This document shows positions 53,418 through 61,973 of a DNA stretch of 64,000 nt, piece after piece. The translations under genes were made by a program, and so were the position numbers. This stretch comes from Acidimicrobiaceae bacterium (lineage in GTDB: Bacteria; Actinomycetota; Acidimicrobiia; Acidimicrobiales; RAAP-2): NCBI GenBank assembly GCA_003167415.1, contig PMTF01000022.1, positions 62,001-126,000 on the forward strand, given 5' to 3'. Numbering within the stretch: position 1 is the stretch's first letter; the number at the start of each line of letters is the position of its first letter. The notes beneath the pieces are model-generated. The model saw only the letters and a list, made by a program, of their open reading frames with translations. It was not told the origin of the DNA and made no database searches.

Positions 53418-53701
53418 TAGTGGACCTTGAGACCCGTGTTGAAGAAGAAGTTGATCAACGTCGGAGCCGCTCCGATGAGGACCGCCGCGGCGAGCGAGGT
53501 CAGCACCGCACGGCGACCCTGCGACGATTGATGCATGTTCTGCGTGTGACTGCCAACGGCCCACAACGCCGCACCCAGCAGCAGGGCCACCAACGCACCG
53601 ATCAGGGCCCACGCGGCGATTCCGTTGGCAATCTGTTGCAGCGCCGCGCTGCCGGGCAGGGCGGACGTCGAGGGACTGAGGTTGACGTTGGCGAACAGCA
53701 T
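53417..53701 (-). CDS. VirB2/TrbC-like small two-helix membrane protein (pilin-like)
   Basis: 94 residues with an AAGGAG ribosome site. A hydrophilic N-terminal 24 residues leads to helix 1 (about 26-50), a short loop containing 'HQSSQGRR', then helix 2 (about 65-85). The helix-loop-helix with a basic cytoplasmic loop is the shape of VirB2/TrbC pilins. It is the first gene of the five-gene cluster, 76 bp from the divergent senX3-like gene. Confidence 0.6.
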   Translation of the reverse strand: MLFANVNLSPSTSALPGSAALQQIANGIAAWALIGALVALLLGAALWAVGSHTQNMHQSSQGRRAVLTSLAAAVLIGAAPTLINFFFNTGLKVH

Positions 53702-53777
53702 GGTGGTCTCCTTCAAACGGTGAGCGCCCAACGGTCGCTGGCGCGACCACCGAGGCTTTGTCTGCGAGAATGGTCCC

Positions 53778-55073
53778 GTGCTCGTCGCGCTCGCCCACAA
53801 CGTGATTTCCAAGTGGCCCCCCGCCGCCCTCTACGGCGCTGGCGCCGGGGTCCTGATCGTGGGTCTCTTCATCGGCGTGCTGATCAACCGACATCGTGGA
53901 CACCGCGCCATTGCCCAACGTCTCATGGCGCTCGGCTCTCGACTCGGCGTCGAGCCCCACGACGACAAGGGCAAGGTCGAGACGGCGCTCAGCTTCCTCG
54001 AAGAGGCCACGGGCGTAGCCAGCACGGCGGTCTCGGAGTCCAACGCCGACTCGTCGCGACTTCGTCAGTCCATGGACTCGCTCCCTCTTGGACTGGTCCT
54101 CTGTGACGAGAGCGGCGGCGTTATCTTTCGCAACAAGCAGGCCGAAGCGCTCATGACCAGTCGCTACGGCGACGCCATCGCCGCCCAGGCCGTCACCGAC
54201 GTGCTGGCCGAAGGTTGGTCCAACGGCGTCGCCGAGCGCACCGTCGACATTTACGGACCGCCGCGCCGAACCCTCACGATCCGCGCCGCCGTCATCGACG
54301 ACGGCCGTCGGCCATTGGGCGTGCTGGCCATCATCGAGGACATCTCCGAGCGCCGTCGACTCGAGGACATTCGTCGTGACTTCATCGCCAACGTGTCCCA
54401 CGAACTGAAGACCCCGATGGGGGCGCTCGGTCTGCTCGCCGAGACGCTCCTGTTCGAGACCGACCCCGCGGTGGCGCATCGACTAGCCGAGCGAATCAAC
54501 TTTGAGGCGTTCCGGGTCAATCGAATCATCGAAGACCTCCTCGACCTTTCGCGCATCGAGGGTGAAGGTTCCCCCTCGCGCGAGCCGATTCCCGTCGTCT
54601 TGATCGTCGCCGACGCCATCGAACGAATTCGCACCGCCGCCGAGCAACACGACGTGAAGGTGGATTTCGTGGAACCGGAAGCCAGTCTCGTCGTCGTCGG
54701 CGATCGACGACAATTGATCTCGGCCATCCATGCTCTTCTGGAGAATGCGGTCGTCTACTCACCGCGCGGCGGCCTGGTCAGCATCACCATTGACCGCATT
54801 GAAGCCACCGTCACCGACGAAGGCGAGAGCGTCGGGCCGCTCGCCTTGATCGCGATCAAGGACCAGGGTGTGGGCATTCCCGCCAAGGACCTCGAGCGCA
54901 TCTTCGAACGCTTCTACCGCGTCGATCCCGGTCGGGCGCGCGAGACCGGCGGCACCGGACTCGGACTCAGCATTGTGCGTCACGTCGCGCAGAACCACGG
55001 CGGCAACGTACTGGTGGAGTCACGTGAAGGCGAAGGTTCGACGTTCACCCTCGAACTTCCCATGACGCACTGA
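53778..55073 (+). CDS. senX3: SenX3/PhoR-type sensor histidine kinase
   Basis: 431 residues. An N-terminal hydrophobic helix (about 17-36) anchors it, a PAS-like region (about 95-190) follows, then HisKA with His208 in 'NVSHELKTPMGAL' and an ATPase domain ('LLENAVVYSPRGG', 'DQGVGIPAKDLERIFERFYRVD', 'GTGLGLSIVRHVAQNHGG'). The E-R-F-Y-R-V-D segment is typical of PhoR/SenX3 phosphate sensors. It is translationally linked to the regulator (TGATG). It starts with GTG 6 nt after GAGAAT. Confidence 0.92.
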   Translation: MLVALAHNVISKWPPAALYGAGAGVLIVGLFIGVLINRHRGHRAIAQRLMALGSRLGVEPHDDKGKVETALSFLEEATGVASTAVSESNADSSRLRQSMDSLPLGLVLCDESGGVIFRNKQAEALMTSRYGDAIAAQAVTDVLAEGWSNGVAERTVDIYGPPRRTLTIRAAVIDDGRRPLGVLAIIEDISERRRLEDIRRDFIANVSHELKTPMGALGLLAETLLFETDPAVAHRLAERINFEAFRVNRIIEDLLDLSRIEGEGSPSREPIPVVLIVADAIERIRTAAEQHDVKVDFVEPEASLVVVGDRRQLISAIHALLENAVVYSPRGGLVSITIDRIEATVTDEGESVGPLALIAIKDQGVGIPAKDLERIFERFYRVDPGRARETGGTGLGLSIVRHVAQNHGGNVLVESREGEGSTFTLELPMTH

Positions 55074-55801
55074 TGCCGAAGAAACATTCCGGTGAGAAGC
55101 GCGTCAACATCTTGCTCGTCGAGGACGAGGAGTCCTTCGTCGACGCCTTGACCATCGGCCTCGACCGCGAAGGCTTCGACGTCGCCGTCGCTCGAGACGG
55201 CCAGCAGGCCGTCGCTCTCTTCGCCAAAGAAAACTTTGACATCGTGCTGCTCGATCTCATGCTGCCCAAGATGTCGGGGCTGGACGTCTGTCGACAGATT
55301 CGAGCCAGCAGCGAGGTGCCCATCATCATCGTCAGCGCCAAGGGCGAAGAGGTCGACATGGTGCTCATGCTCGAAATCGGCGCCGACGATTACGTCACGA
55401 AGCCCTACCGACTTCGAGAACTCGTGGCGCGCATTCGCGCCGTGCTGCGTCGTCGAGAGACCCACGAGAACGTCATGGCGCCAGACGACGAAATCCAATT
55501 GGGCCCGATTCGCATGGACATCGACGCGCGACGGTGCTACGTCGACGGCGGAGAGATCAAACTGCGCAAGAAGGAGTTCGCGTTACTGCGACTCCTTCTC
55601 GAGAATCCCGGCCGGGTCCTGACTCGCGAAGTACTGATCGATCGAATCTGGGGCAGTGACTACGTCGGCGACACCAAGACTCTCGACGTGCACATCAAGC
55701 GACTTCGCACTTTGATTGAGGACAACCCGAAGAACCCCGAACACATCACGACCGTGCGCGGCGTCGGCTATCGCTACGAGGCTACGAAGCCTTCGGCCTG
55801 A
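55073..55801 (+). CDS. regX3: RegX3/PhoB-type response regulator
   Basis: 242 residues, OmpR/PhoB family. The receiver domain has the acidic pair in 'LLVEDEESF', the phospho-acceptor Asp61 in 'VLLDLMLPKMSG', Thr/Ser in 'IIVSAKGEE' and Lys in 'DYVTKPY'. The winged-helix domain ends with 'TVRGVGYRYEAT'. Partner of the preceding kinase, expected to control the phosphate regulon. The 3' end overlaps convergent serS by 20 bp. Confidence 0.94.
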   Translation: MPKKHSGEKRVNILLVEDEESFVDALTIGLDREGFDVAVARDGQQAVALFAKENFDIVLLDLMLPKMSGLDVCRQIRASSEVPIIIVSAKGEEVDMVLMLEIGADDYVTKPYRLRELVARIRAVLRRRETHENVMAPDDEIQLGPIRMDIDARRCYVDGGEIKLRKKEFALLRLLLENPGRVLTREVLIDRIWGSDYVGDTKTLDVHIKRLRTLIEDNPKNPEHITTVRGVGYRYEATKPSA

Positions 55802-57089
55802 TTGTTCGCAGCTCGCCCATATAGGGAGCGAGCACCTCGGGTAGCACGACCGAGCCGTCCTCTTGGCGGTACGTCTCGATCAGCGCGGCCCAGATACGGG
55901 CCCAACCGAGGGCGGAACCGTTCACGGTGTGCACCAGCGCGGTCGTACCTTCGCTCGTGCGGTAGCGCACGTGCGCTCGACGAGCCTGGTAGTCACGGAA
56001 CCAACTGACCGAGGAGACCTCGAGCCAGCGATCGACGCCGGGGCTGAAGACCTCGAGGTCGATCGTGCGCGCCGACGACGTGCCGAGGTCACCCGCGCAC
56101 AGGTTCAAGAGACGGTAGGTGAGACCGAGTTCTTGCAAGAGGCTCTCGGCGCGCGCCAGGATGTCGTCGAAGGCGGCCGTACCCTGTTCGGGGGTGCAGT
56201 AGGCGAAGAGCTCGACCTTGTCGAACTCGTGCACGCGCAACACGCCCCGCGTGTCGCGCCCCGCCGAACCGGCCTCACGACGAAAGCAGGCCGTTTCGGC
56301 GCACAGTCGAATCGGCAGACTCCCCTCGTCCAGAATCTCATCGGCGTGCATCGAGGTGAGCGGCACTTCGGCGGTGGGAATCGCCCAGAGCCCGTCACGC
56401 TCCATGCCGTACATGTCGTCGGCGGACTTCGGCAGGTGACCGGTCGACATCATCGTCGCGGTCAACGCGAAGGTCGGCGGGTGAATCTCCTCGTAGTCGC
56501 CGGCGTTTCGATCGAGTGAAAGAGCGCTGAGCGCCCGAATGAGTCGCGACCCCGCGCCACGAAAGAGCGGGAACATCGATCCGGCGATTCTCGCGCCGGC
56601 CTCGAGATCGAGGATTCCGAGTTCGAGCGCGGCGTCCCAATGGGGGACCTTCTGGTGATCGGCGAACTCGGGGAACGGCCGGCCCTCGTCCATGCCCGGC
56701 CACCAGCGGCGCAACTCGACGTTGTCGTTTTCGTCCACGCCGTCCGGTACCTCGGGGTCCGGAAGGTTGGGGATCATCAGGAGTTCGTCGTGCAACTTCG
56801 TGCCGATGCGCTCCATGGCCTCGGTGGCCGTGCGCTCCTCCTCACCCAGTGCTCGGCTCTTTTCGGTCAAGGTGTCCGCCGTCTCCGCGTCCTTGTCGCG
56901 ACGGGCTTCGCCGACCAATCGGGAGAGAAACTTCACCTCGGCGCGCAGCCGTTCGGCCTCTTGCAACAGCGCGCGGTGTTCCACATCCAGGCCAATAATT
57001 TCGTCCATCGTCGCCGACGAGACGCCGCGTCGGGCCAAGGCGGCCCTCACGATGTCCGGTTCACGACGTAGTTGGACGAGGTCAATCAT
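55782..57089 (-). CDS. serS: Seryl-tRNA synthetase
   Basis: 435 residues, class II synthetase. The N-terminal coiled-coil arm (about 30-105) binds the long variable arm of tRNA-Ser. Motif 2 is in 'AETACFRREAGSAGRDTRGVLRVHEFDKVELF' and motif 3 in 'NGSALGWARIWAALIETYRQEDGSVVLPEVLAPYM'. Two tRNA-Ser genes lie in the same window. The ATG follows TAGGCT by 6 nt. Confidence 0.97.
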   Translation of the reverse strand: MIDLVQLRREPDIVRAALARRGVSSATMDEIIGLDVEHRALLQEAERLRAEVKFLSRLVGEARRDKDAETADTLTEKSRALGEEERTATEAMERIGTKLHDELLMIPNLPDPEVPDGVDENDNVELRRWWPGMDEGRPFPEFADHQKVPHWDAALELGILDLEAGARIAGSMFPLFRGAGSRLIRALSALSLDRNAGDYEEIHPPTFALTATMMSTGHLPKSADDMYGMERDGLWAIPTAEVPLTSMHADEILDEGSLPIRLCAETACFRREAGSAGRDTRGVLRVHEFDKVELFAYCTPEQGTAAFDDILARAESLLQELGLTYRLLNLCAGDLGTSSARTIDLEVFSPGVDRWLEVSSVSWFRDYQARRAHVRYRTSEGTTALVHTVNGSALGWARIWAALIETYRQEDGSVVLPEVLAPYMGELRTIRPKAS

Positions 57090-57095
57090 TCGCCA

Positions 57096-57101
57096 AGCCT
57101 A
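57096..57101 (-). promoter_or_regulatory. -10-like TAGGCT, leaderless spacing to serS
   Basis: TAGGCT, 6 nt, ATG of serS on the minus strand; no Shine-Dalgarno sequence. Confidence 0.45.
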
Positions 57102-57148
57102 CCGAGCACACCAAAGGCAACTCCAAGAACCGTCTAGGTTCAGTGGTC

Positions 57149-58060
57149 GTGAGCAACGCGGTCGAGGTCAGTGAACTGACGGTCAACTTCGGCGCGTTGA
57201 GGGCCGTGGACGACGTGTCGTTTCACGTCGCCTACGGCGAAGTCGTCACCTTGCTCGGTCCCAACGGCGCCGGTAAGACCACGCTCGTCGAGACGTTGCT
57301 CGGATTTCGCGCACCGACGGCCGGCATCGTTCGACTCCACGGACTCAATCCCCTACGGGACCACCGCGAAGTCGTCGTTCGCACCGGGGCGCTGCTGCAG
57401 CGGGGCGGCGTCTGGTTCCCGATGTCGCCGCGCCAAGTACTCGAACTGACCGCGTCGTACTACGACGCTCCCCGAGACGCTGATGAACTGCTCGATTTAC
57501 TGGACCTCGGGCGATGCGCCCGCACGCCGTGGCGACGCCTCAGCGGCGGTGAGCAGCAGCGAACCTTGCTGGCGCTCGCGCTGCTCGGTCGACCGCGGGT
57601 CCTGGTACTGGATGAGCCGACGACGGCGGTCGATCCCGAAGGTCGCCAGGTCATCCGCGATCTCATAGCGTCCGAACGAGATCGCGGATGCGCGTTGTTG
57701 GTGACGACCCACGAACTCACCGAAGCCGAGCGGACGTCGAACCGCGTGGTGATCATGAACCACGGTCACGTCGTCGTCGACGGCACGCTCGACGAGCTCT
57801 CGGGCGCGCCCGAGATGATCATCGAACTCTCCGGTACCGTCGATGCCTCGTTACTCGCGACACAACTGGGATGCGTCGTCACGGCCGATGCCACCAATCG
57901 ACTCCGTTGTGAGACCGAATCGACGCCCGAACGAATCGCCGAGTTGAACAGTTATCTGACGAGCGTCGGCGTGACGCTGATTTCGCTGCGCACGCGGGCG
58001 TCGCTTGAGGAGCGGTACTTGGAACTGATCGAGCAGGAACGTCGAGAGGTTCGCCCGTGA
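57149..58060 (+). CDS. ABC transporter ATP-binding protein
   Basis: About 303 residues. Walker A 'LLGPNGAGKTTLVETLLG', the ABC signature 'LSGGEQQRTLLALALL', Walker B 'VLVLDEPTTAVDPEG' and the switch His in 'VTTHELTEAE'. The C-terminal 80 residues are of the drug/lipid exporter type. The start may be this GTG (8 nt after TAGGTT) or a GTG six bases earlier. The permease follows with a GTGA overlap. Substrate unknown. Confidence 0.9.
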   Translation: MSNAVEVSELTVNFGALRAVDDVSFHVAYGEVVTLLGPNGAGKTTLVETLLGFRAPTAGIVRLHGLNPLRDHREVVVRTGALLQRGGVWFPMSPRQVLELTASYYDAPRDADELLDLLDLGRCARTPWRRLSGGEQQRTLLALALLGRPRVLVLDEPTTAVDPEGRQVIRDLIASERDRGCALLVTTHELTEAERTSNRVVIMNHGHVVVDGTLDELSGAPEMIIELSGTVDASLLATQLGCVVTADATNRLRCETESTPERIAELNSYLTSVGVTLISLRTRASLEERYLELIEQERREVRP

Positions 58061-58788
58061 ACGCGTGGTGGGCCCAGAGTCGCGCCGAGGTTCGCATGAC
58101 GATGCGACGGGGTGAGACGTTGCTCTTGACCGTCGGTATCCCGGTCCTGCTCCTCGTGTTCTTCTCGTTGACCAAGGTCGCCTCAACGCCGACGAAGAGT
58201 CGCGTTGATTTCATTGCGCCGGGAATCCTCGCCCTCTGCGTGCTCTCGACGTCGCTGGTCGCGCTGTCGATCGCGACCGGCTTTGAGCGCAGCTACGGCG
58301 TGCTCCGACGTCTCTACGTGACCCCGATCGGCACTCGTCGACTCATCGGCGCCAAGATCGCCGGCGTGCTGGTAACCGAGGCCCTCCAGGTCGTCATTCT
58401 CACGCTGGTCGCCTTCACCTTGACGTGGCGCCCCCGCGGCGGAGCGATGGGCGGCTTCGAAGTCGCGGCACTCTTGGTGCTCGGCTCGGCCGGATGCGCC
58501 GGGATTGGGCTGGCCCTGGCTGGACGACTCCGCGCCGAAGTGAATCTCGCCGCCAGCAACGGTCTCTACCTCGTGCTGTTGTTGCTCTCGGGCATCGTCG
58601 TGCCGCTGACGTCGTTGCCGGGATTCATCGGACGCGTCGCGGTCGCGCTGCCACCCGGCGCGATGGCCGAGGGTCTTCACCGAATCCTGGGCCAGGGTTT
58701 CGCACCCACGGGCGCCGACTGGCTCGTACTGGGAATCTGGGCTCTCGTCGCGCCGCTCGTCGCGGCGCGAACGTTTCGCTTCGACTAG
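58057..58788 (+). CDS. ABC-2 type permease
   Basis: 243 residues, six hydrophobic helices (about 24-235) in the ABC-2 exporter layout, starting at a GTG inside the ATPase stop (GTGA). Features are 'GFERSYGVLRRLYVTPIGTRRLIGAKI' (the coupling helix region) and 'GIVVPLTSLPGFIGRVAVALPPGAMAEGLHRIL'. It forms an exporter with the preceding ATPase. The stop interlocks with that of the TlpA-like gene. Confidence 0.88.
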   Translation: MNAWWAQSRAEVRMTMRRGETLLLTVGIPVLLLVFFSLTKVASTPTKSRVDFIAPGILALCVLSTSLVALSIATGFERSYGVLRRLYVTPIGTRRLIGAKIAGVLVTEALQVVILTLVAFTLTWRPRGGAMGGFEVAALLVLGSAGCAGIGLALAGRLRAEVNLAASNGLYLVLLLLSGIVVPLTSLPGFIGRVAVALPPGAMAEGLHRILGQGFAPTGADWLVLGIWALVAPLVAARTFRFD

Positions 58789-59357
58789 TCTCGCAGGGCC
58801 GCGATGCCCTTCACCAGCACGCTCTTCGGGATCGCCCCGAAGTACACCTGTGTGACGATGCCCTTCGCGCTCACGAACGCGGACTCGGGAACCGTGGCGA
58901 AATTGAAGATGCCGTTCGTCACCGTGTTATTGGGATCGAACGCGATGGGGAACGTGACGCCGCTCTTCTCAACGAAACTCATCGCCGAACCGCGCGAGTC
59001 ACCCGCGTCGATGCCGATCACTCGAATCGAGCCCTCGTTGTGATGGCGCAGGTACGACGCCACTTTGGGCATTTCACTCTTGCACGGCCCACACCAACTC
59101 GCGAAGAAGATCAACACCGCCGCGTGATGACTTTTCCAAGGGGCCTCGACCGTGCCGCTCTTCAGTCCGCTCAGCGAAAAGGTCGCGACTGCCTTGCCCA
59201 CCAGCGCACTCGTCGGTTCATTGTTGTTCGGCGTCACGTGGCCGCCGGTGAAGATTGACACGACAACTATGGCGATGATCGCAATCGTGGTGCCACTGCC
59301 GATGAAGAGCGCTTTCTGCGACGGGCGTAGCCGCGGCGGACTAGTGGTGTCGGACAA
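58785..59357 (-). CDS. TlpA/ResA-like membrane-anchored thiol-disulfide oxidoreductase
   Basis: 190 residues: one N-terminal transmembrane helix (about 17-36) and a thioredoxin domain with the redox centre WCGPC (Cys89, Cys92) in 'IFFASWCGPCKSEMP', and a cis-Pro region near 'FNFATVPESAFV'. It should reduce or isomerise disulfides outside the membrane, for example in cytochrome or oxidase assembly. Its start lies inside the 3' end of ctaB (17-bp overlap), so it is in an operon with haem O synthase, which supports a role in oxidase maturation. Confidence 0.9.
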   Translation of the reverse strand: MSDTTSPPRLRPSQKALFIGSGTTIAIIAIVVVSIFTGGHVTPNNNEPTSALVGKAVATFSLSGLKSGTVEAPWKSHHAAVLIFFASWCGPCKSEMPKVASYLRHHNEGSIRVIGIDAGDSRGSAMSFVEKSGVTFPIAFDPNNTVTNGIFNFATVPESAFVSAKGIVTQVYFGAIPKSVLVKGIAALRD

Positions 59358-60255
59358 GAACGTCGACCGCCATCAAGACGAACAGCGCCGTCAGGTACGT
59401 GATGGAAAAGTGGAAGAGTCGCATCGCTTCACCGACGTCGGCCTTGTCGGCTCGGGCGTGTCGGTAGAGTCGCGCGGCGTAGAACGTGAACAGTCCCCCG
59501 AGTACCGTGGCCGACACGGCGTAGACCACGCCCAGGTGCGCGGTCGGGCCGATCAAGAGCGTCAGCGCCCACATCACTACCGAGTAAATGAGGATCTCGA
59601 GCGTCGTGTGACGAAGCGACGTCACGACCGGCATCATCGGCACGTTCGCCGCCTCGTAGTCGTCACGGTAGCGAACCGCGAGCGCCCAGAAGTGCGGGGG
59701 CGTCCAGATAAAGATCACCAAAAACAAGAGCACGGGGGTCCAGGTGAGTGAGTTTGTGACCGCAGCCCAACCGACCAACACGGGCACCGCGCCGGCGGCC
59801 CCCCCGATCACGATGTTCTGCTTGCTGCGCCGCTTCAGCCACAGCGTGTAGACGATGACGTAGAACGCCGTCGCCGACATCGCGAGCCACGCCGAGAGTT
59901 GATTCACCCACAACGCGAGGACGGCGAAAGCGACGACTTCGAGCGCCACCGCGAATAACGTGGCGTCGCGCGCCGACATGACACCGGTGACCAGCGGCCG
60001 GCGCTTCGTGCGCTCCATGATCGCGTCGATATCGCGGTCAATCACCATGTTGAAGGTATTGGCGCCGCCGGCCGCGAGCGTACCGCCCGCGAGCGTCGCC
60101 ACCATCAGCCAGAGACCGGGGACTCCGTTCGCCGCGACGACCATGGTCGGAATCGTGGTGACCAGCAAGAGTTCGATGATCCGCGGCTTGGTGAGGGCGA
60201 GATAGCCCCGCAACACTTCGGCCAAGGAATGGCGGGCCGGGGCCGTGATCGTCAT
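59341..60255 (-). CDS. ctaB: Protohaem IX farnesyltransferase (haem O synthase)
   Basis: 304 residues, about nine transmembrane helices. UbiA-family motif 'GGANTFNMVIDRDIDAIMERTKRRP' (Asp-rich, binds farnesyl diphosphate via Mg2+) and the second loop 'GAAGAVPVLVGWAAV' with 'FIWTPPHFWALAVRYRDDY'. It adds the farnesyl tail to haem b. It lies divergent to ctaA with only 41 bp between starts. Confidence 0.96.
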   Translation of the reverse strand: MTITAPARHSLAEVLRGYLALTKPRIIELLLVTTIPTMVVAANGVPGLWLMVATLAGGTLAAGGANTFNMVIDRDIDAIMERTKRRPLVTGVMSARDATLFAVALEVVAFAVLALWVNQLSAWLAMSATAFYVIVYTLWLKRRSKQNIVIGGAAGAVPVLVGWAAVTNSLTWTPVLLFLVIFIWTPPHFWALAVRYRDDYEAANVPMMPVVTSLRHTTLEILIYSVVMWALTLLIGPTAHLGVVYAVSATVLGGLFTFYAARLYRHARADKADVGEAMRLFHFSITYLTALFVLMAVDVLVRHH

Positions 60256-60261
60256 AGGGGG

Positions 60262-60267
60262 ATTCTA
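60262..60267 (-). promoter_or_regulatory. -10-like TAGAAT, leaderless spacing to ctaB
   Basis: TAGAAT, 6 nt, ATG of ctaB on the minus strand. Only 17 bp separate it from the -10-like element of divergent ctaA, so the two promoters must interfere. Confidence 0.5.
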
Positions 60268-60284
60268 GGAGAGACACCATTACG

Positions 60285-60290
60285 TATTCT
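60285..60290 (+). promoter_or_regulatory. -10-like TATTCT, leaderless spacing to ctaA
   Basis: TATTCT, 6 nt, GTG at 60297. The spacer GATGAG has a partial ribosome-site look, so the case is less clean. Confidence 0.4.
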
Positions 60291-60296
60291 GATGAG

Positions 60297-61256
60297 GTGA
60301 CCGCTACCCCACGCCGCGTCGTGCCGGGCCCAACGTTCCGTTGGTTCGCCCTGGCCTCGTTCATTTCGATGATCGTCATCGTGCTCTCGGGAGCAGCCGT
60401 TCGCCTGACCGGTTCCGGTTTGGGTTGTCCGGACTGGCCCACGTGTTTCCACGGGCGAATCAGCGGTTCGTGGAGCATCCATCCGCTGATCGAATACGGG
60501 AACCGCGTCGTCACCGTGACGTTGATCTGTGTCACCGTGGCCACGCTGGTGGCGGCGATCCTGCGCGAAGTACGCCGTCAAGACCTGATAATCCTCTCAG
60601 GAATGCTGATCGCGGGCGTCGTCGCCGACGCGATTCTGGGCGCCTTCGTGGTCTACAGCAAGCTCAACCCGTGGCTCGTCTCGCTGCACATGTTGTTGTC
60701 GCTTTCGATGATCGTCATCAGCGCGGTGCTCTATCACCGATCGAAGTACGTCTACGGTCCGGGCGCCCGAAACGACGTGCGCGACCGACATTTCCTGCTC
60801 ATCGCGCGACTGCTTTGGATCCCCTTCGCGGTCTTGTTGATCACGGGCACCATTACGACCGGCTCCGGGCCGCACGCCGGAGCGTCCCAGGGACAACTGG
60901 TGGCGCGACGTCTGCCCTTCGCGTTCTCTTCGGCGGCGTGGGTGCACTCGCTCGCTGCCGTGCTGTTCATCGGACTCGTCACCGGTCTGCTCTTCGCGGT
61001 TTGGACCAGCGACGCGCCGAGTGCGCTGCGCCTCGGCGTTCGTCGTTTGGTGATCATCTCGTTGGCGCAGGCGGCGATCGGCGTGACCCAGTACTTGACG
61101 CACGTACCGCCGCTTCTGGTTGAACTGCACGTAGTGGGTGCGGTGTCGCTCACGATTGGCGTCACCCAGTTTCATCTACGCCAAAGTGCCCACGACCGTG
61201 AACCGGGCACCCGACGCGTCGAACGATCGGCCGAGCCGATCATCACGGTTCTTTAG
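60297..61256 (+). CDS. ctaA: Haem A synthase (Cox15/CtaA)
   Basis: 319 residues from a GTG, about eight transmembrane helices. 'GAAVRLTGSGLGCPDWPTCFHGRI' near the N-terminus is the CtaA signature with a cysteine pair (GCPDWPTC). Further haem-ligand histidines lie in 'PLIEYGNRVV' (Glu) and 'VSLHMLLSL', 'AWVHSLAAVLF' and 'LLVELHVVGAVSL'. It oxidises haem O to haem A for aa3-type oxidases. Divergent partner of ctaB. Confidence 0.94.
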   Translation: MTATPRRVVPGPTFRWFALASFISMIVIVLSGAAVRLTGSGLGCPDWPTCFHGRISGSWSIHPLIEYGNRVVTVTLICVTVATLVAAILREVRRQDLIILSGMLIAGVVADAILGAFVVYSKLNPWLVSLHMLLSLSMIVISAVLYHRSKYVYGPGARNDVRDRHFLLIARLLWIPFAVLLITGTITTGSGPHAGASQGQLVARRLPFAFSSAAWVHSLAAVLFIGLVTGLLFAVWTSDAPSALRLGVRRLVIISLAQAAIGVTQYLTHVPPLLVELHVVGAVSLTIGVTQFHLRQSAHDREPGTRRVERSAEPIITVL

Positions 61257-61290
61257 TTCCTTACTGGCGCTCGAAAAGGCAGAATGCCAC

Positions 61291-61857
61291 TTACGTCGCT
61301 GCGGCGATGACCCTCAACTGATCGAGCGAGTCGCGGACCAGTTGCCCCAGGTCGCTCGGCTGAGACGACGTTACCCAACGTTCGAATGAGGTCTTGAAGA
61401 TCGCGATGGCGACCTCACCGGTCAAGGCGGCGGTCGGTTCCGTGACGCCCCGCTGGCGCAAAGCGTCGGCCAGCGCGGCGGCCAGCGAAGCCAGTTTGAT
61501 CAGCTCGCGCTCTTGCAACTCCGCGCTTCCATTGATGATGCGCTGGCGCTGCACCGAATACTCCCGGCGTTCTCCGAACAGGGCTCCGGCGCCCTCCAAG
61601 GCACGCGTAACCGCTTCGATGGGTGTCGTCGACGCCGGGGCGTTCACGACCGTGTTGACCAGAAGTTCCTGAAGCGCCTGGGCGCCGAAGAAGAGGACTT
61701 CGCGTTTGTCGGTGAAGTGGCGGAAGAATGTGCGTTCGGTCAATCCGGCGCGCTCAGAGATCTCGGCGACCGTGGTCCGATCGAAACCTTGCTCGCCGTA
61801 GAGGATCATGGCCGCCTGGACGAGCCTCCCGCGACTGTCCGGTTCCCAACGCACCAT
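61291..61857 (-). CDS. TetR-family transcriptional regulator
   Basis: 188 residues. The N-terminal helix-turn-helix is 'AAMILYGEQGFDRTTVAEISERAGLTERTFFRHFTDKREVLF', and the C-terminal part is a variable ligand domain. It lies divergent to an epimerase-like gene with a palindromic site in between, the classic layout of a TetR repressor and its target. The ligand is unknown. Confidence 0.92.
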   Translation of the reverse strand: MVRWEPDSRGRLVQAAMILYGEQGFDRTTVAEISERAGLTERTFFRHFTDKREVLFFGAQALQELLVNTVVNAPASTTPIEAVTRALEGAGALFGERREYSVQRQRIINGSAELQERELIKLASLAAALADALRQRGVTEPTAALTGEVAIAIFKTSFERWVTSSQPSDLGQLVRDSLDQLRVIAAAT

Positions 61858-61863
61858 AGGGAA

Positions 61864-61869
61864 ACTCTA
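61864..61869 (-). promoter_or_regulatory. -10-like TAGAGT, leaderless spacing to tetR gene
   Basis: TAGAGT, 6 nt, ATG at 61857 on the minus strand. Confidence 0.45.
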
Positions 61870-61876
61870 CCCCCTG

Positions 61877-61905
61877 TTGACAGTCGCTGACATCATCGCT
61901 ATAGT
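61877..61905 (+). promoter_or_regulatory. Sigma-70-type promoter TTGACA-N17-TATAGT for epimerase gene
   Basis: A perfect -35 (TTGACA, 61877-61882), a 17-bp spacer and TATAGT (61900-61905). The target gene starts at 61974 with its own ribosome site (aaggagaac), so this message has an ordinary leader of about 60 nt. Confidence 0.8.
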
Positions 61906-61913
61906 GATGGCAG
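61887..61913. promoter_or_regulatory. TetR operator-like palindrome
   Basis: CTGACATCA (61887-61895) and TGATGGCAG (61905-61913) are inverted with one mismatch and a 9-bp centre. The site covers the spacer and -10 of the epimerase promoter. A third half site CTGACATCAT starts at 61916. Bound repressor would block both divergent promoters. Confidence 0.6.
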
Positions 61914-61973
61914 TAACTGACATCATGACTCGTACCTGGGCGTCGATGTCAACCAATACAAGGAGAACAGCAC

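Noticed and set aside
48920-53701. Integrative conjugative element
   Set aside because: No relaxase, integrase, direct repeats or tRNA junction border the five genes, and GC looks like the surrounding chromosome.
53418-54479. Extended N-terminus of the VirB6-like protein to 54479
   Set aside because: The extra 354 codons are antisense to the senX3 kinase domain. The GTG at 53417 is directly linked to the pilin stop.
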